NCBI RefSeq assembly: GCF_016862635.1
Contig: NZ_BONI01000018.1
Span: 1 to 64,000 of the forward strand
Reading direction: 5' to 3'
Length of the DNA stretch: 64,000 bases
Origin: Catellatospora coxensis
Lineage (GTDB): Bacteria; Actinomycetota; Actinomycetes; Mycobacteriales; Micromonosporaceae
The position numbers were made by a program, and so were the translations under genes. This document shows positions 33,921 to 42,221 of this stretch, one piece after another. Positions within the stretch are counted from its first letter, which is position 1; every line of letters begins with the position of its first letter. The notes beneath the pieces were generated by a model. It worked only from the letters and a program-made list of their open reading frames with translations. It was not told the DNA's origin and ran no database searches.

Positions 33921-34916
33921 CTACTCGGGGTCGACGGTGGCGGTGGTGTCGAAGGGCAGCCGGGGCGTGTGGCCGGGCAGCGGGTGGTCCGGGTCGGCGA
34001 CGCCGAGCCGCAGCACGATGTACGCGTACCCCAGGTTCGACAGGATGCGGCGCATCATCGCGCGGCTGCCGTCGATCTCGATGACCTGGCTGTACGGCAG
34101 CACCGCCAGCCCCTGCCCGGTAGCGTGCAGCCACACCGCGGACAGCGCCTGCCCCGCGCGCAGCCAGGCGTCGCGGTCGTCCTCGCCGCCGAACAGCACC
34201 ACGTAGGTCGAGGACTTGTCGTGGCCGCCGCCGACGGGCAGCGCGCCCCGCGCGGTGAAGTCGCGCTCGCCCACGTCGGTCTCGGGACGCTTGTCGGGGA
34301 TGAACTCCGGCGGCACGCCCGCGCCGGCGGGACGGCCGGGTCCGGTCCAGGCGGCGGTCTCCGCCCGCAGCACGGGTTCGCCCGCCGCGGCGTCCTCGGC
34401 CCGCGACACCGCCACGGCGAGTTCGCTGACCTGCTCCGGCGTGAACCGGTGCAGGTGCACGCCGTACTCCCCGGCGATCCGGCGCAGCTCGTCGACCTGC
34501 TCCGGGGAGACCGGCGTGTCCACGGTCGGGCGGCGGTCGGTGTGCCGCAGCTGCAGGGCCTGCACGAGGCGTACGGCCTCGGCGGTCACCGGGGCGTCCC
34601 CGCTGATGACGAGAGTGGCCAGGTGATGCGGCTGGGCGGGGTCGGGCAGCGTGCGCGTCTCGACCGTGTGGCCCTGTGCCACCAGCGCGACCTGGGCGTG
34701 GTGCAGCGCGGCGCCGCAGCTCACCAGCATCATGCGCTCGTCGGGGTCGGTGCCGGGCAGCGCCCGGGAGGTGTCGGCGAACAGGTCGAGCCGGTCGGGG
34801 TGGACCTGCCAGTGCCACGGCTGGGTGTTGTGGATCGAGGGAGCGCGGCCTGCCGTCTCGGCCGCCTGGGCGTACGCGGCCGCGGGCGGCCGGTGCTGCT
34901 CTGCGGCGGTGTTCAT
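33921..34916 (-). CDS. Acg-family nitroreductase-like FMN protein
   Basis: A 331-residue protein of the double nitroreductase-fold family represented by Mycobacterium tuberculosis Acg (Rv2032). The N-terminal APSIHNTQPWHWQV motif is diagnostic; MMLVSCGAALHHAQVAL, RHTDRRP and the C-terminal WLRAGQALSAVWLHATGQGLAVLPYSQVIE follow. In Acg, FMN is sequestered and the protein is thought to act in hypoxic or nitrosative stress rather than classical nitro reduction. ATG 34916 is the natural start. No DosR-like palindrome was recognised upstream with confidence. Confidence 0.88.
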   Translation of the reverse strand: MNTAAEQHRPPAAAYAQAAETAGRAPSIHNTQPWHWQVHPDRLDLFADTSRALPGTDPDERMMLVSCGAALHHAQVALVAQGHTVETRTLPDPAQPHHLATLVISGDAPVTAEAVRLVQALQLRHTDRRPTVDTPVSPEQVDELRRIAGEYGVHLHRFTPEQVSELAVAVSRAEDAAAGEPVLRAETAAWTGPGRPAGAGVPPEFIPDKRPETDVGERDFTARGALPVGGGHDKSSTYVVLFGGEDDRDAWLRAGQALSAVWLHATGQGLAVLPYSQVIEIDGSRAMMRRILSNLGYAYIVLRLGVADPDHPLPGHTPRLPFDTTATVDPE

Positions 34917-35154
34917 GGTCGCGCCTCCCGAAGGTGCCTCGTCTGCCCACGGCCGCCGGTCCGGGCGGAGCGCGCGCTCCCGCCCGGCCTCGTCGACCCT
35001 GCTCCCCTACGATTACCCGCCCGGAGCGCCGTGTGCAGGAGGTTCGCGCTTTCCGTACAAACGAGAGCCCCGCCGCACGGTCTTCAGACGCGTACAGCGA
35101 GGCGATCTCAGTGTAAGGGGCGGCGGGCGGCGGCGGCAGCCGGCGGCCGAAGTT

Positions 35155-35838
35155 TCAGTCGCCGCAGCAGCCGTCGGCGCAGGCGCTCCCACGCCCGCCG
35201 GTCGAGGGCACGGTCGCGCAGCAGGTGTCGCCGCGCCACGCGCCGACCCCCTCCTTGACCGCGACGGCGGCGATGGCCAGGGCGGCGACCGGGTCGGCCC
35301 ACCACCAGCCGAGCAGGCTGTTGGCGGCCAGCCCGAGCAGCACCACCGCGGACAGGTACGTGCACAGCAGGGTCTGCTGGGAGTCCGCGACAGCGCTGCG
35401 GGAACCCAGCTCGGCGCCTGCCCGCCGCTGGGCGTACGACAGCGCGGGCATGACCGCCAGCGAGGCCGCGGCCAGCACGATGCCGACCGTCGAGTGGTCC
35501 GGGCGGTGCCCGCCGAGCAGCGCCTGCCCCGCCTCGACGGTGACGTAGGCGGCCAGGGCGAAGAACGACAGCGCGATGACCCGCAGCGCGACCCGTTCCC
35601 GGCGCTCATGGTCGGTGGCGGAGAACTGCCAGGCCACCGCCAGCGCCGACGACACCTCGATGACCGAGTCCAGACCGAACCCGATGAGGGCGGTCGAACC
35701 GGCGGCACGCCCGGCGGTGATCGCGACTACCGCCTCCACCACGTTGTAGGTGATCGTGGCCGCGACCAGCAGCCGGATCCGGCGTACGAGGCGGGACCGG
35801 CGCGCGGGCGCGAGCGGCAGCTCCAGACCCGCGCTCAT
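35155..35838 (-). CDS. Short CDF-type metal efflux transporter with Cys-rich tail
   Basis: A 227-residue membrane protein with about six hydrophobic segments and the metal-site motif FGLDSVIEVSSA in the second helix region. It lacks the cytoplasmic C-terminal domain of longer CDF proteins and instead ends with a Cys-rich tail (DTCCATV, CADGCCGD) that could bind soft metals. Its ATG overlaps the ArsR-gene stop by one base (TGATG), so translation is coupled. Pairing with a CmtR-like sensor suggests Cd2+/Pb2+ export, which is inference from context. Confidence 0.85.
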   Translation of the reverse strand: MSAGLELPLAPARRSRLVRRIRLLVAATITYNVVEAVVAITAGRAAGSTALIGFGLDSVIEVSSALAVAWQFSATDHERRERVALRVIALSFFALAAYVTVEAGQALLGGHRPDHSTVGIVLAAASLAVMPALSYAQRRAGAELGSRSAVADSQQTLLCTYLSAVVLLGLAANSLLGWWWADPVAALAIAAVAVKEGVGAWRGDTCCATVPSTGGRGSACADGCCGD

Positions 35839-36179
35839 CAGCAGCACTCTTCCGTCTCCGCGGCGGCGCAGGCGGTCGGGTCGACGGCCAGCACCACGCC
35901 GAGCAGGTCGCCCAGGGCGTGCGCGAGGCGCGGGTCGGACAGCTCGTAGCGCGAGCGGCGGCCTTCGGGCACGGCGACGACCAGGCCGCAGCCGCGCAGG
36001 CAGGCGAGGTGGTTGGACATGTTCTGCCGGCTGACCTCCAGCAGGTCGGCCAGCTCCGCCGGGTAGGCCGGGCCGTCGCGCAGGGCGAGCAGCAGCCGGG
36101 CGCGGGTCGGGTCGGACAGCGCGTGCCCGAAGCGGGCCAGCACCTGCCCGTAGGCCGGCGGCGAGGTGATCGTGTCCAT
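35838..36179 (-). CDS. cmtR: ArsR/SmtB-family Cd/Pb sensor, CmtR-like
   Basis: A 113-residue winged-helix repressor. The recognition region SRQNMSNHLACLRGCGLVV matches M. tuberculosis CmtR, including the paired Cys of the CxxxC motif (C60 and C64 here; C57 and C61 in CmtR). The C-terminus supplies further thiols (C104, C112, C113), as CmtR does with C102. It should release DNA on Cd2+ or Pb2+ binding. It lies between two CDF genes on the same strand. A candidate TACTAT -10 box six bases before the ATG and absence of a ribosome site suggest a leaderless transcript. Confidence 0.88.
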   Translation of the reverse strand: MDTITSPPAYGQVLARFGHALSDPTRARLLLALRDGPAYPAELADLLEVSRQNMSNHLACLRGCGLVVAVPEGRRSRYELSDPRLAHALGDLLGVVLAVDPTACAAAETEECC

Positions 36180-36185
36180 GGAAAA

Positions 36186-36208
36186 ATAGTACACGGTTCG
36201 CTGAACAA
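36186..36208 (-). promoter_or_regulatory. Candidate leaderless promoter and palindrome of the ArsR gene
   Basis: On the minus strand TACTAT (36191-36186) is six bases before the ATG at 36179. Immediately upstream is the palindrome GTTC-AGC-GAAC (36206-36196). The 34-base gap to the preceding CDF stop is AT-rich. A good -35 box at 17 bp is not evident. Confidence 0.4.
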
Positions 36209-36213
36209 ACGGC

Positions 36214-37164
36214 TCAGCGGCGGTGCACCTGGCCGTGCGCGGACTCGCAGTGCCCGTCGGCGCTCTCCCGGACCTGGTGGTCGACCTGCAGCGTGGTGTG
36301 GGTGATCGAGTGCGACGCCGCGAGCACCCGCTCCAGCTCCCGCCGCACCAGGTGGCAGTCGGCGGGCTCGTCGACCAGCACGTGGGCCGACAGCGCCGCC
36401 TGCCCGGAGTCGATCGTCCACACGTGCAGGTCATGGACCTCGACGACACCCTCGGCGGCGAGCATGTCCACGCCGATCGCCTCGGGGCGCACCCCGGCGG
36501 GCGCGGCGTTGAGCAGCACCCGGGCCGACTCGCGCAGCAGCACCCAGCCACCCCTGATCATCAGTACGACCACGACCAGCGTGGCGACCGCGTCGGCGCG
36601 CGCCCAGCCGGTCAGCAGCACCACCAGGCCCGCGGCCGTCGCCGCGACCGAGGCGAACATGTCCATCAGCACGTGCTGGTAGGCGCCCTGGACGTTGAGG
36701 CTGGACCGGTTGGCCTTGCCGATCGCCCAGGCCGCCAGCACGTTGACGGCCAGGCCGAGCAGTCCGGTCACGACGACCATCCACCCGGTGACCTCGGGCG
36801 GATCGGCCAGCCGGGCGATCGCCTCGTAACCCAGCCAGCCCGCGAGCAGCAGCAGGCTCAGCCCGTTGGCCGCGGCGGACAGGATCTCCGCCCGCGCCAG
36901 GCCGAACGTGTACCGCCCGCCGGCGGGCCGGGCGGCGAAACGCATGGCGACCAGCGCGAGCACGATCGCGGCGGCGTCGGTGAGCATGTGGGCGGCATCG
37001 GAGATCAGGGCCAGCGACTGCGCGAGCACGCCGACGACGACCTCGACCGCCATGAACGCGGCGATGACCGCCAGCGCGATCGCCAGCCAGCGCCGGTCCG
37101 CGTCCCGGCTCACGCCGTGCGCGTGCCCGTCGTGGGCATGCCCGTGCTCATGGTCGTCATGCAT
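36214..37164 (-). CDS. CDF zinc/cobalt-type efflux transporter (CzcD/ZitB-like)
   Basis: A 316-residue cation diffusion facilitator. A His-rich N-terminus (HDDHEHGHAHDGHAHG) precedes six hydrophobic segments; the second contains SDAAHMLTDAAA with the His/Asp metal site, and the fifth NVQGAYQHVLMDMFAS supplies the other His-x3-Asp. The C-terminal cytoplasmic domain (VDMLAAEGVVEVHDLHVW) is complete. It exports Zn2+ or related divalent ions in exchange for protons. It precedes the CmtR-like gene by 34 bases on the same strand, so metal sensing and two exporters form one cluster. Confidence 0.92.
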   Translation of the reverse strand: MHDDHEHGHAHDGHAHGVSRDADRRWLAIALAVIAAFMAVEVVVGVLAQSLALISDAAHMLTDAAAIVLALVAMRFAARPAGGRYTFGLARAEILSAAANGLSLLLLAGWLGYEAIARLADPPEVTGWMVVVTGLLGLAVNVLAAWAIGKANRSSLNVQGAYQHVLMDMFASVAATAAGLVVLLTGWARADAVATLVVVVLMIRGGWVLLRESARVLLNAAPAGVRPEAIGVDMLAAEGVVEVHDLHVWTIDSGQAALSAHVLVDEPADCHLVRRELERVLAASHSITHTTLQVDHQVRESADGHCESAHGQVHRR

Positions 37165-37260
37165 GGTCGTCCACCTCGTGCCCGGAATGCTGACATCGTG
37201 CGCCCCAGCAGGGAAAACCGCGACCCTGACGCGCGCAGCAGGCTGACGGTACAGCGAATC

Positions 37261-37270
37261 ATGAATTCAT
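37261..37270. promoter_or_regulatory. ATGAATTCAT palindrome upstream of the CDF gene
   Basis: A perfect 10-bp AT-rich palindrome followed by TGCAACATGAACA lies in an AT island about 95 bases before the CDF start. ArsR/SmtB operators contain TGAAT/ATTCA-like half-sites, so it may be the metal-responsive operator. Confidence 0.35.
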
Positions 37271-37379
37271 TGCAACATGAACATGGGAACGGATGTCATC
37301 GCCGAACGCGACCGCGCAACGCTGTCGGCCCGCGGACGCGCCCTCCCCTCCGTCGCCACGGCTGTCTATGGTTGCCGCC

Positions 37380-39173
37380 ATGGACGACCTCCTCGCCACC
37401 CGCCGCCCCGTCTTCGACGCCCGGATCAGCCTCGCCACCGCAGTGCACGCGCAACCCGGCGTGTATGCCCTGCTGCTCGGCTCCGGCACGTCCACGGCGG
37501 TCGGCGTGCCCACCGGCTGGGGTGTCGTGACCGCACTGGTCGCGAAGGTCGCCGCGGCCGCGGGCGAGACCGCGCCCACCGACGCCGAGCTCGAGCAGTG
37601 GTGGACCAAACACGGCGACGGCGCACCGCTGGGCTACTCCGCGCTGCTGGAGTCGCTGGCCAGCACCCCCGCCGCGCGGCGGGCGCTACTGGCGTCCTTC
37701 TTCGAGCCCAGCGCCGAGGAACGGCAGCAGGGCATCAAGGTCCCCGGCGCGGCCCACCGCGCCATCGCGGCGCTGGTCGCCCGCGGCGCGGTGCGCGTCA
37801 TCGTCACCACCAACTTCGACCGGCTCATCGAGCAGGCGCTCGAAGCCGAGGGCATCTTCCCGCAGGTCATCGCGAGCCCCGCCGCGATCGAGGGCATGGA
37901 GCCGCTGCCGCACGCCCGCTGCACCGTCATCAAGCTGCACGGCGACTACGCCCGCACCGACCAGCTCAACACCGTCGAGGAGCTGAGCGCCTACCGCGCG
38001 CCGTGGCAGCGGCTGCTGGAACGCGTGCTCGACGAGTACGGCCTGATCGTCAACGGCTGGTCGGGCGACTGGGACCACGGCCTGGTCGCCGCCCTCGAAG
38101 GCACCCGGTCCCGGCGCTACCCGCTGTTCTGGGCGTCGCGCGGCGAGCTCGGCCAGATCGCCAAGCGCCTCGTCGCGCAGCACCGCGCCCACGTCATCAC
38201 CGGGGCCGCCGCCGAGCAGTTCTTCCCCGACCTGGTCAACCGGCTCGAAGCGCTCGACGACCTCGCCGACCCGCCGCTGACCAAGGCGATGGCGGTGGCC
38301 CGGCTCAAGCGGCTGCTGCCCGACCCGGTCAAGCACATCGAGGTCGCCGACCTGTTCGACACCGAGATCCGGCGGCTGCGCGACTACCTGCGCACCACGC
38401 CGCCGACACCTTCGGCCCCGGACCCGGCCGCCGCCCAGCGCGTCCACGACGACGTGCGCGCCCGCTGCGACACGCTGATGCGGCTGCTCGCGCACGGGGT
38501 CTACCTCGACCGCGACCGCCAGCACACCGCGCTGTGGGTACGCGTCATCGAGCAGCTCATGCGCGCCCGGCACCGCCCCGAGGGCGAACCGGACCCGCGC
38601 TGGGCCGGGCTGCAGCACTATCCGGCGCTGCTGGCGCTGAAGACCGCGAGCCTGGCCGCGGTCGCGTCCTACCACGACGACGTGCTGCTGCGGCTGCTAC
38701 GCCGGCCGACCTGGCGGATCCGGGCCGGCAACGGGCACCGGCCGGTCGCCGCGATGGACGCGCTGCACGACTGCCGGGTGCTCGACTTCGACACCGTCAA
38801 CGCGTTCCCCCGCTGGCACGGCGCCACCTGGCAGTACCCGCAGAGCCGCCTGCTGCGCGAGGAGACCATGCCGGTGCTGCTGCCGCTGGTCGGCGACGAG
38901 GACTCGTTCCTGCAGCTCTACCACCGCACCGAATACCGCACCGCGCTGGCGCAGTCGCTGTTCGGGGTGAGCGACGGGCTGGGACCGGCGGCGGGCGGGT
39001 TCGCCGTGGACTCGCAGTGGGCGGCGGACGGGACGCTGTACTGGGAGACGGACTTCCGGGAGAACGCCGACCGCGACATCTGGGAGCGCACGCCGCTTGG
39101 CCGCCGCGACGGCGAGGCGTACGGCCGCAGACTGGCCGTGCTGGCAGCGCAGCTGCGCACTCTGGAGGTGTGA
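37380..39173 (+). CDS. SIR2-like domain protein, putative NAD-consuming effector
   Basis: A 597-residue protein. The N-terminal ~270 residues are a SIR2_2-type Rossmann domain: GSGTSTAVGVPTGW at 34-47, TTNFD at 143-147, and KLHGD with catalytic-type His187, followed by GWSGDWD. The C-terminal ~330 residues are helical and unassigned. Many bacterial SIR2 proteins (ThsA, DSR1/2, SIR2-pAgo, Sir2-HerA partners) destroy NAD+ during phage infection; this long stand-alone architecture fits that group better than protein deacetylases. ATG 37368 and ATG 37380 are both possible; no clear ribosome site. Its stop is nine bases from the stop of a convergent TIR gene. Confidence 0.85.
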   Translation: MDDLLATRRPVFDARISLATAVHAQPGVYALLLGSGTSTAVGVPTGWGVVTALVAKVAAAAGETAPTDAELEQWWTKHGDGAPLGYSALLESLASTPAARRALLASFFEPSAEERQQGIKVPGAAHRAIAALVARGAVRVIVTTNFDRLIEQALEAEGIFPQVIASPAAIEGMEPLPHARCTVIKLHGDYARTDQLNTVEELSAYRAPWQRLLERVLDEYGLIVNGWSGDWDHGLVAALEGTRSRRYPLFWASRGELGQIAKRLVAQHRAHVITGAAAEQFFPDLVNRLEALDDLADPPLTKAMAVARLKRLLPDPVKHIEVADLFDTEIRRLRDYLRTTPPTPSAPDPAAAQRVHDDVRARCDTLMRLLAHGVYLDRDRQHTALWVRVIEQLMRARHRPEGEPDPRWAGLQHYPALLALKTASLAAVASYHDDVLLRLLRRPTWRIRAGNGHRPVAAMDALHDCRVLDFDTVNAFPRWHGATWQYPQSRLLREETMPVLLPLVGDEDSFLQLYHRTEYRTALAQSLFGVSDGLGPAAGGFAVDSQWAADGTLYWETDFRENADRDIWERTPLGRRDGEAYGRRLAVLAAQLRTLEV

Positions 39174-39182
39174 CGGCCCTCG

Positions 39183-39938
39183 TCACGACAGGCGGACCGA
39201 CACCTCGCGCCCGTCTGCCTGTACGGCGGTGAGCCGGAACGCCCCGTCGTGCTCCACCCGCAACGTCACACCGATCTGCGGCACCCCGGCCGGGGCGGGC
39301 TCCAACTGCAGCTCGTAGACGCCGAGCGACCTGTTGCCGGCGACGGTCGGGCTGTCTCCGTGATACACCCGCACCTTGAGGACGGGCTGGCCGTCGTCGG
39401 CGGTGGTGAACAGCTGGGTGGACGCGCACGGCACCACCGTTCCGGCCGCGATCAGCGGCAGGAACGCCCCGCCGCCGACCTCGATGCCGACCGCGGTCCC
39501 GGTCACACCGCCCCGGACCGGCACGGCGAACCAGTTGCCCGGGGCCTCCACCACGGCCGGCGCTCCACCGGTCGCGGCTTGCAGCCGCTGGACGAAGGTC
39601 GCGCCGGGCAGGCCGCCTCCGGTCACGTCCTCCTGCTCGGACATCGTCGGCCAGGGCAGGCCTTCCAGCAGCAGCGGCAGCACCGGCCGGCCGAGCCGCC
39701 GGGCGTGCTCGACCTCACGGGCCACCCAGCCGTCGCGCTGCGCGGCGGGCGTCATCACCACGATCACCGCCGAGCAGCTGTCGAGCTGCGACCGCGTGTA
39801 GGTGGACCACCAACTGTCCGTCACCGGTTGCGTGTCGTACAGGATGGACAGTCCGGAAGCGACGAGGTGGGCGGCCAGTCGCCGGGCGTAGGGCGCATCG
39901 TGTTCACGGCTGAAACTGATGAATACCGGCCCGCTCAT
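39183..39938 (-). CDS. TIR domain fused to an Hsp70 substrate-binding-like domain
   Basis: A 251-residue protein. Residues 1-~125 are a TIR domain: VFISFSREHD start, CSAVIVVMTP beta strand, and WVAREVE with E75 at the position of the TIR NADase catalytic Glu. After a linker, residues ~149-251 resemble the beta-subdomain of the DnaK substrate-binding domain: VGIEVGGGAFLPLIAAGTVVP, TTADDGQPVLKVRVYHGD, NRSLGVYELQLEPAPAGVPQ, then IGVTLRVEHDGAFRLTA. The Hsp70 ATPase domain is absent. This suggests a TIR effector that binds exposed hydrophobic peptides. Its start overlaps no other gene; it is convergent with the SIR2 gene. Confidence 0.85.
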   Translation of the reverse strand: MSGPVFISFSREHDAPYARRLAAHLVASGLSILYDTQPVTDSWWSTYTRSQLDSCSAVIVVMTPAAQRDGWVAREVEHARRLGRPVLPLLLEGLPWPTMSEQEDVTGGGLPGATFVQRLQAATGGAPAVVEAPGNWFAVPVRGGVTGTAVGIEVGGGAFLPLIAAGTVVPCASTQLFTTADDGQPVLKVRVYHGDSPTVAGNRSLGVYELQLEPAPAGVPQIGVTLRVEHDGAFRLTAVQADGREVSVRLS

Positions 39939-39965
39939 GCGCGGATGGTATCGGGGCCGCGCCCG

Positions 39966-41237
39966 TCAGGCGGCCGCCGTCACCGGCTCGTCGTCGGTCA
40001 TCTCGCGCAGGCGGCGGATGCGGCTGGACCACACCACCGCCACGGCGGCGAACGCGGCCGCGCAGCCGACGGCCAGGCCGGCCCGCGGCTCGACCAGCTC
40101 GGCGACGGTGCCCGCGCACAGCGCGCCGACCGGGATGGCGCTCCACGACACGAAGCGCACCGACGCCATGACCCGCGACAGCAGCTCGGGCGGCGACGCC
40201 GTCTGCCGGTGGGTGCGGGTGACCACGGACAGCACGCATACGCCCGCGCCGAACCCGGCCAGGCCGAACCCGAAGACGTACGGCGCCCAGCCGCCCCGGG
40301 CCAGCGGCATCGCGAGCGCGAGCACTGCCGCACCGACCACGGCGAGCAGCACCGCACGAGCCCCGCCGAGTCTGCGGGCGAGCCGGGCCGTCAGCGCCGC
40401 CCCGACGACGGTGCCCAGCCCGTCGAGCGCGAGCACCAGTCCGACGGCCGACGGCGGCAGGCCCAGCGTGCGCACCAGGAACGTCGGGGTCGCGGCGAAC
40501 ACGGCCCCGTTGGCGAGGTTGACGGCCGTGGCGGCCAGGCACGAGGGCCGCATGACCGGGTGGCGGAAGACGAAGCGCATGCCCACGGCGATCTGCCGGA
40601 AGAAGGGTTCGGCCTGCGCGGGCCGGGCCGGTGCGCCCGGCGAGGGGATGCCCGCCAGCAGCACCGCCGACACCACGTACGTGAACGCGTCGACGACCAG
40701 CCCCGCGACCGCTCCCGCGGCCTGCACCAGCAGGCCGCCCGCGGCCGGGCCGGCCAGGTGGGTCGTCGCGGAGGTGCCCGACAGCAGCCCGTTGCGGGCG
40801 ATGAGGTCCTCGCGGGACACGATACGCGGCAGGAAGGTGGCGTTGGCGACGTCGAACAGATTGCTCGCCAGCCCGACGAAGAAGGTCACGGCCAGCAGGT
40901 GCGCCAGCGTGAGAACGTCGAACCACGCCGCCACCGGCACCGTCAGCACCGCCACCGCGCGGAACGTGTCCATGGCGACCTGCAGGGCCTTGAGCTCGTA
41001 CCGCTGCACGATGATGCCGGCGGGCAGCCCGATGAGGACCACCGCGGCGTATCCGGCTGCCGTGAGCAGGCCGACCTCGAAATTGGACGCACCGAGCACC
41101 GTCAGCGCGACCAGCGGCAGGGCCACGGTGGTGACCCCGGCTCCGAAAGTGCTGGTCGCCGAGGCCGCCCAGTATCGCCAGAAGGCGGCGTCGGCACGCA
41201 CTCGCAACGGTTCGGCCGCATACGAATCACCGGTCAT
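39966..41237 (-). CDS. MFS transporter, MFS_3/EntS-like exporter
   Basis: A 423-residue major facilitator with about 12 hydrophobic segments. The start (FWRYWAASATSTFGAGVTTVALPLVALTVLGAS) and PRIVSREDLIARNGLLSGTSATT are typical of the EntS-like MFS_3 family often annotated as drug or siderophore exporters. GGGAGGGACGACC before ATG 41237 fixes the start over an earlier in-frame ATG. It precedes the TIR gene on the same strand by 27 bases, so co-transcription is possible, but the substrate and any link are unknown. Confidence 0.88.
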   Translation of the reverse strand: MTGDSYAAEPLRVRADAAFWRYWAASATSTFGAGVTTVALPLVALTVLGASNFEVGLLTAAGYAAVVLIGLPAGIIVQRYELKALQVAMDTFRAVAVLTVPVAAWFDVLTLAHLLAVTFFVGLASNLFDVANATFLPRIVSREDLIARNGLLSGTSATTHLAGPAAGGLLVQAAGAVAGLVVDAFTYVVSAVLLAGIPSPGAPARPAQAEPFFRQIAVGMRFVFRHPVMRPSCLAATAVNLANGAVFAATPTFLVRTLGLPPSAVGLVLALDGLGTVVGAALTARLARRLGGARAVLLAVVGAAVLALAMPLARGGWAPYVFGFGLAGFGAGVCVLSVVTRTHRQTASPPELLSRVMASVRFVSWSAIPVGALCAGTVAELVEPRAGLAVGCAAAFAAVAVVWSSRIRRLREMTDDEPVTAAA

Positions 41238-41336
41238 GGTCGTCCCTCCCCCGTTCAACCCGGAGCGAAGGCTACCGGCCGCACCGGTCGCTGTCCGGCC
41301 CGGACGATCGCGCGCGGGCCGGCAGCGCCGGTGGTG

Positions 41337-42008
41337 TCAGCTCAGGACGGTCTCGCCGCCCGGGTAGGCGAAGGACGCCCGCGGGGCGTAGAAGCCCCAG
41401 GTGATCTCCAGCGGGTTCGCCGGGCGCAGCGCGTACACCGCATGGGTCTTGTCCAGGAACTCCAGCTTCTCGACCTCGAAGTCGGCGACGGGCTCGGAGA
41501 TGAACGGGTAGTTGCCCGCGACGAAGTCCCCGCCGACCTCTGTCAGGTAGCGCAGCTGGCCGCGGGCGGTCTCGCCGAGCTTGTGGCCGACCCGCACCGT
41601 GGTGCGGATGACGGGCACGCCGTCGGAGGTGGTCGTCGCCGTGAGCTTCTTACCGTGGATCTCGATGGTGGTGGTGCCGGCACTGGCCGGCACGCCCCGG
41701 GCGGAGGCGTAGTCGCGCACCACCGGGCTGGAGTTGAAGTAGTGGGTCCACCAGCGGCCCGGGGTGACGCCGTCGGGCGCGTACGCGTCCTCCAGGTCGG
41801 GGCCGATATAGGTGAGGGAGTACGCGCCGAAGCCGGAGGTCTGTTCCGGGGAGTCGACGACGTACTGGTTCATGAAGACCTGGCGGTTGGCCATGGGCTT
41901 CAAACCCGCCGGGACCAGTGCCGCGACCGCGTCGGGGTCGGCGGGCACCCAGCCGAAGTAGAGCATCCGGCTGTTCACGACGAGCTGAGGGGCTTGGAGC
42001 TGGGTCAT
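41337..42008 (-). CDS. Acetoacetate decarboxylase-like family protein
   Basis: A 223-residue protein with the ADC-fold pattern: RMLYFGWVPADPDAVAALVPAGLKP near the start, then GFGAYSLTYIGPDLEDAYAPDG and GRWWTHYFNSSPVVRDYASARGVP, and a C-terminal EVEKLEFLDKTHAVYALRP. Family members decarboxylate beta-keto acids through a Schiff-base Lys or act as enone-binding variants in natural-product pathways; the key Lys is not confidently located here. ATG 42008 has a GGAGAG ribosome site. The gene is divergent from the aminotransferase. Function beyond family is uncertain. Confidence 0.75.
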   Translation of the reverse strand: MTQLQAPQLVVNSRMLYFGWVPADPDAVAALVPAGLKPMANRQVFMNQYVVDSPEQTSGFGAYSLTYIGPDLEDAYAPDGVTPGRWWTHYFNSSPVVRDYASARGVPASAGTTTIEIHGKKLTATTTSDGVPVIRTTVRVGHKLGETARGQLRYLTEVGGDFVAGNYPFISEPVADFEVEKLEFLDKTHAVYALRPANPLEITWGFYAPRASFAYPGGETVLS

Positions 42009-42221
42009 CGAGAGCTCTCTCCTGGACGTTGCTGTGTGTAGCCAGCAAGCTACGAGCAGCTCGCCTCAGGCGGCAATCCAATATCGACCTTTGTCGACAT
42101 CTTGACGGAACGGTGTTGTCATGCGTCACAGATCGACGGCACCGCCGAAGCGGTGGGTCCCCTCGACCCCCGGCCGGTGGACATGATCTCCTTGGAGCGT
42201 CGACTCCGGGAGGGTTCCGCC

